DNA of 64,000 bases from Marinimicrococcus sp033875255 (GTDB taxonomy: Bacteria > Pseudomonadota > Alphaproteobacteria > Geminicoccales > Geminicoccaceae), in the NCBI GenBank assembly GCA_033875255.1, contig JAWZSN010000014.1, positions 62,001-126,000 of the forward strand, in the 5' to 3' direction. Made by a program: the position numbers and the translations under genes. The notes beneath the pieces are model-generated. The model did no database searches and was not told the DNA's origin. It saw only the letters and a program-made list of their open reading frames with translations. Shown piece after piece: positions 6,705-12,605 of this stretch. The first letter of the stretch is position 1; each line of letters starts with the position of its first letter.

Positions 6705-8405
6705 TCAGGCGGCCGGCGCCGCCGGGAAGTCGAGGATGAGCCGCGTGCCGCCGGCGTCGCTGTCGAGCGTCACCCGGCCGCCGATCTGCCGGGCGAGCAT
6801 GTGGATCAGGGTCAGGCCGAGCCCGCCGGCGGTCTCCTCGCCCGGCAGGCCGATCCCGTGGTCGGCGACGCGCAGCCGGGCCCGGCTGCCGTCCAGCTTG
6901 AGGCTGACCTCGACCCGCCCGCCGCAGCCCTCGGGGTAGGCATGCCGCAGGGCGTTGCTCAGCGCCTCGGTGAGGAGCAGCGCCAAAGGCACTGCCTGGT
7001 CGGTGGTGACCATCACCGGCGCGCTGTCGACGACGACCGCGATCTCCTCGCCGGAGGGGGCCGCTAGATCCTCGAGCAGCGCGCAGATCTCGCCGACGAA
7101 CGGCTCGGCCGCGACCCGGCCCAGCTCGGGCTGCTCGTAGAGATGGCGGTGCACCAGGGCCAGCGCCTTGATGCGCGCCTGCGCCTCGTGCAGCGCCTCG
7201 CGGGCGGCCGGCGAGGGCAGCTTTTGGGCGCGCAGGTTCAAGAGGCTGGTGACGATCTGCAGGTTGTTCTTGATGCGGTGGTGGATCTCCTTGAGCAGCA
7301 GGTCCTTTTGCGCCAGCGAGGCTTCCAGCGCCGCCTCGCGCTCGTGCACCCGGCGGGTCATGAAGGCCAGGGTCCAGGCGAGCTCCTCGATCTCGCGGGG
7401 GGCGCCGCGCGGCACCGCCACAGTGCCGAGCTCGCCGCGGCTGAGGGCGCGGGCCGCCTGGGCGAGGCTCACGATGTGCCGGTTCACCAGATAGTCGGTG
7501 GCGATCCAGATGGCGATCACCGCCAGCGCCAGCATCAAGGTCGGCACCAGCACGCCCAGCACCAGGTCCGGCTGCAGCCAGGACCAGCGCTCGACCGGCA
7601 GGCCGACCACCACGCTGAGCAGGCCGGTGCCGATCGGCGCTGCCGCATAGGCCCAGCGCCTGCCGTCGCCGCCTTCGACATGATGGATCGGCGCGCTGCC
7701 CTGGAGCAGCCCGCGGATCACCTCGCTGCCGGGCGGCGAGGTGCGCTCCGCGGCCTCGGGCCGGAGCGGCATGCCGGCCCGGTCGACCACCAGCGCCACC
7801 GCCTTCTCCGGCAAGGGCAGGCTGCTGGGCACCGCGGTGAAGCGGGCGAGCAGCACGCTGGCGGCGACCGCACCGCTGAACGTGCCGCCCTCGAGCAGCG
7901 GCACCGCCAGCACCAGCGTGCCGCCGCCTGCCGCCGACTCGCCCCGGCCGATCACCTGCCGGCGGGTGCGACGCAGCTCCTCGAACCAGGGCTGGCCGGC
8001 GATCTTCCCGGGCAGCGGATCGCCGACCCGGCAGCGCACCCGGCCATCGCGGTCGAGCAGGGCGAAGCCGCCATGGATGGAATCGTTCTGCAGCTCGGTG
8101 GCCGGCAGGCCGCGGCAGGCGCTGTCCGGCGGGGCGAGCGCGTCGCGGCTGACAGCGATGCCCTCGAGGAGGGTCCAGGTCTGCTGCAGGAACTCGCCCT
8201 GATAGGCCGAGATGAGCTGCGCCGTGCGTTCCAGCGTGTCGAGCTGGCGGGCCGTCTGGGCGCGGTAGGCGAGCACTGTCTGCAAGGTGGCGTAGGCGGC
8301 CGGAACGAGCAGCACCAGGCCCAGCACCAGCGCCATGCGCGCCTTGAGACCGGCGCCGCCGCGCCCGGTGCGGCGCGGCTGTGCGGCGCCGCCGCGGCCC
8401 GTCAC
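6705..8405 (-). CDS. Membrane sensor histidine kinase, HisKA_2 family (PhyK-like)
   Basis: A 566-residue kinase. One transmembrane helix at about 25-45, a periplasmic sensor of roughly 230 residues, a second helix at about 282-305, a HAMP linker, then the phosphoacceptor helix LKEIHHRIKNNLQIVTSLLNL (His near 374) and an HATPase domain (TEALSNALRHAYPEG, then GGLGLTLIHMLARQIGG). This HisKA_2 subgroup commonly phosphorylates PhyR. The GTG start at 8405 overlaps the phyR stop by 4 bases, so the two are co-translated and kinase and regulator almost certainly form a pair. The sensed signal is unknown. Confidence 0.9.
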   Translation of the reverse strand: MTGRGGAAQPRRTGRGGAGLKARMALVLGLVLLVPAAYATLQTVLAYRAQTARQLDTLERTAQLISAYQGEFLQQTWTLLEGIAVSRDALAPPDSACRGLPATELQNDSIHGGFALLDRDGRVRCRVGDPLPGKIAGQPWFEELRRTRRQVIGRGESAAGGGTLVLAVPLLEGGTFSGAVAASVLLARFTAVPSSLPLPEKAVALVVDRAGMPLRPEAAERTSPPGSEVIRGLLQGSAPIHHVEGGDGRRWAYAAAPIGTGLLSVVVGLPVERWSWLQPDLVLGVLVPTLMLALAVIAIWIATDYLVNRHIVSLAQAARALSRGELGTVAVPRGAPREIEELAWTLAFMTRRVHEREAALEASLAQKDLLLKEIHHRIKNNLQIVTSLLNLRAQKLPSPAAREALHEAQARIKALALVHRHLYEQPELGRVAAEPFVGEICALLEDLAAPSGEEIAVVVDSAPVMVTTDQAVPLALLLTEALSNALRHAYPEGCGGRVEVSLKLDGSRARLRVADHGIGLPGEETAGGLGLTLIHMLARQIGGRVTLDSDAGGTRLILDFPAAPAA

Positions 8406-9226
8406 GCCCGGGTCAGGCGCTCGCCCGCGGAAACCGCGCCGCTCGCGAGGGCGCTGGTCGAGAGGGCCTGCGAGATCGAGACGTTGAGGGTGTCGGGGTC
8501 GAAGGGCTTGGTGATCAGGAACGCAGGCTCCGGCCGTTCGCCGGTCAGCAGCCGCTCGGGGAAGGCGGTGATGAAGATGACCGGCACCTGGTAGTGCTGG
8601 AGGATCTCCTGCACCGCGTCGATGCCCGAGCTGTCGTCGGCGAGCTGGATGTCGGCCAGGATCAGGCCCGGCTGCTCGCTCCTCGCCAGCTCGACCGCCT
8701 CGCGATGGGTGGCGGCGATCCCTACCACCTCGTGGCCGTTGCGCTGCACCGTGGTGGCGATGTCCAGCGCGATGACCGGCTCGTCCTCGATCACCAGGAT
8801 GCGGGTGGCGCGCTGGGTGCGCAGATCGGCCTTGGCCTGGGCCAGCAGCGCGCCGGCCTCCTTCTCGCCCAGCCGCATCGCCTCGGCGGCCTCGCCCAGG
8901 GTCATGCCCTCCAGCGTGGTGAGCAGAAGGATCTGGCGGTGCTGCAGCGAGAGATGGACGACCCTGGAGGCGAGGATCGAATCGTTCGCCAGCATCGCCG
9001 GCCCGTCGCCTGCAGCGGCGACGTGGACGGGCGCCAGACAGTCGTGGAGGGCGCGGTAGAGCTCGCGCCGCACGGTCTCGCCGGTCAGCCCGTCACGCCG
9101 CTCGAGCAGGCGCTGCAGGCCCGCGCGCACGATGCCGTCGCCGGCTTCCTGGCTGCCGGTGACGGCGCGTGCATAGCGGCGCATATAGGGCAGGTGGCGG
9201 GCGACCTCCTGGGCCAGATCCGACAT
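8402..9226 (-). CDS. phyR: General stress response anti-anti-sigma regulator PhyR
   Basis: A 274-residue protein with the diagnostic PhyR layout. A sigma-factor-like domain (about 1-135, SQEAGDGIVRAGLQRLL, then LSLQHRQILLLTTLEGMTLGE) is followed by a receiver domain (ILVIEDEPVIALD near 143, phosphoacceptor Asp in LADIQLADDSSG near 192, conserved Lys in ITKPFD). When phosphorylated, the sigma-like domain binds NepR and frees EcfG. The start at 9226 gives the canonical MSDLAQEVARHLPYMRRYARA beginning. It lies downstream of nepR and overlaps the kinase gene, giving a nepR-phyR-kinase order on one strand. Confidence 0.95.
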   Translation of the reverse strand: MSDLAQEVARHLPYMRRYARAVTGSQEAGDGIVRAGLQRLLERRDGLTGETVRRELYRALHDCLAPVHVAAAGDGPAMLANDSILASRVVHLSLQHRQILLLTTLEGMTLGEAAEAMRLGEKEAGALLAQAKADLRTQRATRILVIEDEPVIALDIATTVQRNGHEVVGIAATHREAVELARSEQPGLILADIQLADDSSGIDAVQEILQHYQVPVIFITAFPERLLTGERPEPAFLITKPFDPDTLNVSISQALSTSALASGAVSAGERLTRA

Positions 9227-9351
9227 GACGAGGCAACCTTCAGGTGCAATCCTCGGGGCCCGGGGTGCCAGCCCCGGCGGGCTGAAGCTGCTTCTTCCCC
9301 TGCCCCGTTCTCCAACGAAGCCATGATCCGCGGCAGGCCGCAAGAGCCCGC

Positions 9352-9570
9352 TCACTCCCCGGAGGGCTCCTTCTTCGGCGGCCGCTCGTCGAAGGCCTCG
9401 ATCAGGCGGCTGAGCTCGTCGGGGATCCGCTCGTCCAGCACCGGATCGTACATCTTGTGGAGCTGCGAGTTCAGCCACCGCTCGAACCCGGCCTCGAGCG
9501 CGGAGGGCCGCTTGTGGCGGCCTCCGGCGGCAGGCTTGGAGGAGGGGGGGCGGCGGTTGCTGGAGCTCAT
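9352..9570 (-). CDS. nepR: Anti-sigma factor NepR
   Basis: A 72-residue protein matching the NepR signature: ERWLNSQLHKMYDPVLDERIPDELSRLIEAFDE, flanked by disordered, charged ends. NepR binds EcfG and blocks it until phosphorylated PhyR takes it away. A start at 9570 (MSSSNRR) is proposed; an in-frame ATG at 9582 (MIDAM) is equally possible, and neither has a clear ribosome site. It is 125 bases upstream of phyR on the same strand. I found no GGAAC/CGTT promoter in the 300 bases upstream, unlike the usual situation where nepR shares an autoregulated promoter with ecfG. Confidence 0.9.
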   Translation of the reverse strand: MSSSNRRPPSSKPAAGGRHKRPSALEAGFERWLNSQLHKMYDPVLDERIPDELSRLIEAFDERPPKKEPSGE

Positions 9571-9582
9571 CGCATCGATCAT

Positions 9583-9889
9583 GGCGTCACGGGCGGGGTC
9601 GGCGGAAATCTCCCTCCGGCCGTCTCGCCCGCTCCCGGGAGAGAGCGGGGCGGCAGGCGTCGGCTGGTCGGCAAGGCCGTCCTGGAGCCAACCACCGATC
9701 CACCCTTGCGCGACAGCCCATGCTTTTGCCGCGCGAGGGCTGGCCGAGGAAACATCGTCGTGATGCTCGCATCGCGAGGGTCGGGCCGCAAGCATGATCG
9801 GTCCTGCCGGGACCCGGATGGACGGGCTCGGGCCGGTCCGGGGGACAGCGGGAAGAGGGCGGCTGGTCGACTGAAGAAGGCGCATCCGC
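9583..9889. other. Intergenic stretch upstream of nepR, no gene seen
   Basis: About 307 bases between nepR and the glycine-zipper lipoprotein gene, both on the minus strand. It contains a hairpin (CCCGCTC with GAGCGGG, about 9627-9650) but no recognisable coding sequence and no exact EcfG promoter. The nepR-phyR-kinase promoter should be here. Confidence 0.5.
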
Positions 9890-10141
9890 CTAGCGCTTCC
9901 AGACCGGCCGGCCGAGATCGACATCATCTTTGTCGGTAAGCACCCCGGTCGCGGCGCCGGCTGCGCCGCCGAGCACCGCACCGCCCAGCGTGTTGCCGGT
10001 GAGCGCCCCGCCGGCGGCACCCACGCCGGCCCCGATGGCGCCGCCGCTGAGGCCGCGGTCGAGCTTGCTGTCGCCGCACCCGGCGAGCGCGAGGCCGACG
10101 GGCAGCATCACCACGAGGGCCAGCTTGTGCATGCCGCGCAT
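9890..10141 (-). CDS. Small glycine-zipper lipoprotein (OsmB-like layout)
   Basis: An 83-residue lipoprotein. The signal peptide ends in the lipobox LAGC (Cys 24), followed by a Gly/Ala zipper (GGAIGAGVGAAGGALTG, then GGAVLGGAAGAATGV) and a short charged tail. The start at 10141 is supported by an AGGAG seven bases upstream. It is a paralogue in layout of the lipoprotein at 5110-5325. An exact EcfG-type promoter 41 bases upstream places it in the stress regulon. Its function is inferred only as outer-membrane or periplasmic stress protection, as for OsmB-like lipoproteins. Confidence 0.82.
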   Translation of the reverse strand: MRGMHKLALVVMLPVGLALAGCGDSKLDRGLSGGAIGAGVGAAGGALTGNTLGGAVLGGAAGAATGVLTDKDDVDLGRPVWKR

Positions 10142-10182
10142 GACGGGTCTCCTGTTCCCTTTGCGCCATCTTCTCGCAATCG

Positions 10183-10207
10183 AACGGGCGAGAGGGAGGC
10201 AAGTTCC
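10183..10207 (-). promoter_or_regulatory. EcfG-type promoter of second glycine-zipper lipoprotein gene
   Basis: Minus-strand GGAAC (10207-10203), a 16-base spacer, CGTT (10186-10183), 41 bases before the start codon. Confidence 0.85.
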
Positions 10208-10217
10208 GGGAATTGCG

Positions 10218-10238
10218 AAAAAAGCCCCCCTAAGGGGC
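10218..10238 (-). terminator. Rho-independent terminator of the DUF1328 gene
   Basis: On the minus strand GCCCC (10238-10234) pairs with GGGGC (10228-10224) across TTAGG, followed at once by six T (10223-10218). It lies 41 bases past the DUF1328 stop and just upstream of the next stress promoter. Confidence 0.8.
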
Positions 10239-10278
10239 GGGCAGAGCGGTCGGGAGCGCCGGCCGCCCGCAGGCAGGC

Positions 10279-10446
10279 TCAGGTCCTTCTCCGCAGGAAA
10301 TGCATGAGAAGGCTCGCCACCAGCAGGACCAGAAAGACGAAGAAGAGGATCTGGGCGATGCCGGCGGAGGCCGAGGCGATGCCGCCGAAGCCGAACAGCC
10401 CCGCGATCAGGGCCACGACCAGAAATACCAGGGCCCAGTAGAGCAT
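10279..10446 (-). CDS. DUF1328 family small membrane protein (YtjA-like)
   Basis: A 55-residue inner-membrane protein of two hydrophobic helices (MLYWALVFLVVALIAGLFGF and AQILFFVFLVLLVASLLMHF) joined by GGIASASAG, ending in a basic LRRRT. This matches the DUF1328/YtjA family closely in length and sequence; the function is unknown. Members are frequently general-stress genes in Alphaproteobacteria, and here an exact EcfG-type promoter lies 48 bases upstream. It has its own terminator, so it is monocistronic. Confidence 0.88.
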   Translation of the reverse strand: MLYWALVFLVVALIAGLFGFGGIASASAGIAQILFFVFLVLLVASLLMHFLRRRT

Positions 10447-10494
10447 CGGGCTTTCCTTTCCCACGCAGTGACCGCCGGGGCGGGATGCCGGTGA

Positions 10495-10520
10495 AACGTT
10501 CACGGCGAGGCGCCGGTTCC
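10495..10520 (-). promoter_or_regulatory. EcfG-type promoter of the DUF1328 gene
   Basis: Minus-strand GGAAC (10520-10516), a 17-base spacer, CGTT (10498-10495). Confidence 0.85.
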
Positions 10521-10552
10521 GCGGGCGGCGGTGCCGCCGCGCAGCGGGCAGG

Positions 10553-10578
10553 GGAACCCGGCGGTGCTGTCGCGGGTT
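10553..10578 (+). promoter_or_regulatory. Possible EcfG-type promoter of the DUF883-like operon
   Basis: GGAAC (10553-10557), a 17-base spacer, GGTT (10575-10578), 49 bases before the start at 10628. The -10 deviates by one base, so this is weaker than the divergent site at 10495-10520. Confidence 0.45.
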
Positions 10579-10627
10579 TCCTGGACGCGGCGCTGCGGTG
10601 CCCGCAGCGCCCGGGGTGGAGAGGGAC

Positions 10628-10981
10628 ATGGCGAGCCACGAGGAACGGGCCGGCAAGGCAGCTGGCAGGATCGAGGAGGGGGTGGCGGAGACGGCCGACC
10701 GCCTCAAGGCCAGCTACGAGCAGCTGCGCCGCGATGTCGACCAGCTGCGTCAGGAGCTGCTGGCGGCCGGCGGCGAGCGCGGCGCTGCCGCACGGGCCGC
10801 CGTGGAGCGACGGCTGGAGGCCATGCGCCACGAGCTCGACGGCCTTCCGGCCGAGCTTCGCGAGAAGGGGCAGGCGGCCGCCGCCCGTGTCGAGGCGGTG
10901 GTCCGCGAGCGTCCGGTGACCTCGCTTCTCGCCGCCTTCGGCATCGGCATGCTGATCGCCCATCTGCTCGACCGGCGCTGA
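10628..10981 (+). CDS. DUF883/ElaB-like membrane-anchored coiled-coil protein
   Basis: A 117-residue protein. A long charged helix (about residues 5-90, rich in Glu, Arg and Ala, for example LKASYEQLRRDVDQLRQELL) is followed by a short C-terminal membrane anchor (VTSLLAAFGIGMLIAHLLD) and Arg-Arg. This is the ElaB/YqjD layout, proteins that tether ribosomes or other partners to the inner membrane in stationary phase; that role is inferred here. The start at 10628 follows GAGAGGGAC. It is 6 bases upstream of the holin-like gene, forming a two-gene operon divergent from DUF1328. Confidence 0.8.
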   Translation: MASHEERAGKAAGRIEEGVAETADRLKASYEQLRRDVDQLRQELLAAGGERGAAARAAVERRLEAMRHELDGLPAELREKGQAAAARVEAVVRERPVTSLLAAFGIGMLIAHLLDRR

Positions 10982-10987
10982 AGCGGG

Positions 10988-11413
10988 ATGGCCGGCTCGA
11001 GCCTCCTCGCCCTGGCCGCTGCCGGCGGCCTGCGCGAGCGCTTCAGGGCGGGGGCGGTGCAGGCGGTGGGCCTGGGGGCGGCCGTCCTCCTCGCCTTCCT
11101 GGCCCTGCTGTGGCTCGCCTACGCCTTTTATCTGGCACTGTTGGAGACCCTGGATCCGGCGCTGGCCGCTCTCCTCGTGGCGGTGGGCCTCCTTGCCGTG
11201 GCGAGCGTGGTGGCCGGCCTCGCCGCCCTGGCCGCCCGCCGGGCGCGCCGCCGCGCCCGGCTCGCCATGATGGCCTCGCCGGCGGCCGCCGCGGCGCTGC
11301 TGCCGGGTCTCGCCGCACCGCTTGCCGGAGGGCTCGGCCGGCACCTGGGGGGGCTCTTGGTGGCAGCTTTGGTGGCGGGCGCGGTGATCGAGACGGTGCG
11401 CAGCCGCCGCTGA
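10988..11413 (+). CDS. Holin-superfamily-like (YqjE-type) membrane protein
   Basis: A 141-residue protein with two adjacent hydrophobic helices (VGLGAAVLLAFLALLWLAYAF and ALAALLVAVGLLAVASVVAGL), then an Arg-rich stretch and a third Ala/Gly-rich segment. The layout resembles YqjE/holin-III type proteins, which are often encoded next to YqjD/ElaB-like proteins exactly as here. It is probably co-transcribed with the preceding gene. The function is unknown; no phage genes are nearby, so a lysis role is unlikely. Confidence 0.7.
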   Translation: MAGSSLLALAAAGGLRERFRAGAVQAVGLGAAVLLAFLALLWLAYAFYLALLETLDPALAALLVAVGLLAVASVVAGLAALAARRARRRARLAMMASPAAAAALLPGLAAPLAGGLGRHLGGLLVAALVAGAVIETVRSRR

Positions 11414-11421
11414 GGCACGGC

Positions 11422-11616
11422 TCACGAAACGCTGCTGCGGGCGCGCGGTCCGGCGATCAGCCAGATGATCAGGCCGAGCAGCGGCAGGACCAGGATCAGC
11501 ACCACCCAGATCACCTTGCCACCGGTCGAGGCACTGCTGTTGACGACGTTGACGATCGCCCAAACGTCGGCGATCAGGACGAGCAGACCGAGTAGTCCGC
11601 CGATCTCGATACCCAT
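11422..11616 (-). CDS. PLDc_N domain small membrane protein
   Basis: A 64-residue protein with two transmembrane helices (IGGLLGLLVLIADVWAIVNV and VIWVVLILVLPLLGLIIWLI) separated by NSSASTGGK and ending GPRARSS. This is the phospholipase D N-terminal membrane module standing alone, common as a small stress-associated protein. There is no catalytic HKD motif. It lies convergent with the holin-like gene and downstream of the entericidin-like gene, with a strong terminator hairpin between. Confidence 0.82.
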   Translation of the reverse strand: MGIEIGGLLGLLVLIADVWAIVNVVNSSASTGGKVIWVVLILVLPLLGLIIWLIAGPRARSSVS

Positions 11617-11645
11617 GGCCTGGCCTTCTCGTCGGGAGACGGGAC

Positions 11646-11680
11646 ATGCCGGCGGCCCCCGCCGCAGGGGCCGCCGGCAT
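11646..11680. terminator. Strong hairpin terminator after the entericidin-like gene
   Basis: A 14-bp perfect stem, ATGCCGGCGGCCCC (11646-11659) with GGGGCCGCCGGCAT (11667-11680), and a 7-base loop. It begins 6 bases after the entericidin-like stop codon on the minus strand. There is no clear T run. Confidence 0.7.
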
Positions 11681-11686
11681 GGCCGC

Positions 11687-11851
11687 CTACATCTTCTGCT
11701 TGGTCTTCTCGGCAGTGTTCTCGATGCCGCGCCCCGCGGCCGAGATATCCTCGCCCGCCCCCTCCATGGTGTTGCAGGCGGTCAGGGAGCCGCCGAGCAG
11801 CAGGGCGGTCATCAAGGCGAGGAAGGCCGGACGGATCGTTCGCGCACGCAT
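11687..11851 (-). CDS. Entericidin A/B-like lipoprotein
   Basis: A 54-residue lipoprotein. The signal peptide (FLALMTALLLGGSLTAC, lipobox LTAC with Cys 26) is followed by the entericidin family body NTMEGAGEDISAAGRGIENTAEKTK. Entericidins are small envelope lipoproteins induced in stationary phase. An AAGGAG sits six bases before the ATG at 11851, and an exact EcfG-type promoter lies 34 bases upstream. It is divergent from dps, which has its own matching promoter in the same spacer. Confidence 0.9.
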   Translation of the reverse strand: MRARTIRPAFLALMTALLLGGSLTACNTMEGAGEDISAAGRGIENTAEKTKQKM

Positions 11852-11885
11852 CGCAATCTCCTTGGGCGGTGAGCGATGCACGGTG

Positions 11886-11911
11886 AACGGCGGGCCGGGG
11901 CGCGGGGTTCC
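11886..11911 (-). promoter_or_regulatory. EcfG-type promoter of the entericidin-like gene
   Basis: Minus-strand GGAAC (11911-11907), a 17-base spacer, CGTT (11889-11886). Confidence 0.85.
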
Positions 11912-11959
11912 CGCAGGCCAGCTTTTCTTCCTGCCCCGCAAGGCCCCGGCCAGGCGGGT

Positions 11960-11985
11960 GGAACCGCGGTCCGAGGCGACGCGTT
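11960..11985 (+). promoter_or_regulatory. EcfG-type promoter of dps
   Basis: GGAAC (11960-11964), a 17-base spacer, CGTT (11982-11985), 70 bases before the dps start. Confidence 0.85.
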
Positions 11986-12055
11986 GGGGGACCAAGGAAG
12001 CCCGTCGCGCCGCGCGGCGGGGACCGGTTTTGCCCAAGCATTCCATGGAGAGACG

Positions 12056-12565
12056 ATGGCCACGTCCAAGCCCGAAGCTTCCCACGAGCCGCTGCGCCCC
12101 GAGATCGGTCTCGATCGCGACGCCAGAAAGGCGCTGGCGGAAGGCCTGGCCCAGGTGCTGGCCGACAGCTACACCCTCTTGGGCAAGACCCACGGTTTCC
12201 ACTGGAACGTCACCGGCCCGCAGTTTCCCGGCCTGCACCCGCTGTTCGAGGAGCAGTACCGCGACCTGCAGGACGCGGTCGACGAGATCGCCGAGCGGAT
12301 CCGCGCTTTGGGCCATTTCGCGCCCGGCAGCCTCGGCCAGTTCCTCGCCCGTACCGCCGTGGACGACGAGAAGGGCGTGCCGGCCGCGCAGGACATGCTC
12401 AAGCAGCTCGCCAAGGACAACGAGCTTTTGGCCCGGCAGTGCCGCAAGGTGGTCGAGACCTGCGACAAAACCGACGACACGGTCACCGAGGACCTGATGA
12501 ACGGCCGTATCGCCTTCCACGAGAAGGCGGCGTGGATGCTGCGCGCCTCGCTCGACGAGGAGTGA
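12056..12565 (+). CDS. dps: Dps/ferritin-like DNA-protection protein
   Basis: A 169-residue cytoplasmic miniferritin that oxidises iron with peroxide and shields DNA. The Dps ferroxidase motifs are present: KTHGFHWNVTGPQFPGLH and, 12 residues later, DLQDAVDEIAERIRALG. The C-terminal helix FHEKAAWMLRASL is typical. The start at 12056 has a GGAGAGA site. It is the only gene in the island with a well-known stress biochemistry, and its exact EcfG-type promoter anchors the interpretation of the neighbouring promoters. Confidence 0.95.
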   Translation: MATSKPEASHEPLRPEIGLDRDARKALAEGLAQVLADSYTLLGKTHGFHWNVTGPQFPGLHPLFEEQYRDLQDAVDEIAERIRALGHFAPGSLGQFLARTAVDDEKGVPAAQDMLKQLAKDNELLARQCRKVVETCDKTDDTVTEDLMNGRIAFHEKAAWMLRASLDEE

Positions 12566-12592
12566 GCCCCGCGGGGCGGGCCAGGACCCGCC
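12566..12592. terminator. Hairpins between dps and cysNC
   Basis: GCCCC-GC-GGGGC (12566-12577) overlaps GGCGGG (12575-12580) paired with CCCGCC (12587-12592), directly after the dps stop and before the cysNC stop on the other strand. These are alternative GC-rich stems without a T run. Confidence 0.5.
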
Positions 12593-12605
12593 CCCAGGCC
12601 CGCTT

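Noticed and set aside
10988..11413. Phage holin or prophage remnant
   Set aside because: The protein resembles holin-superfamily membrane proteins, but it is paired with an ElaB/YqjD-like gene in the stress island, and no other phage genes are present.
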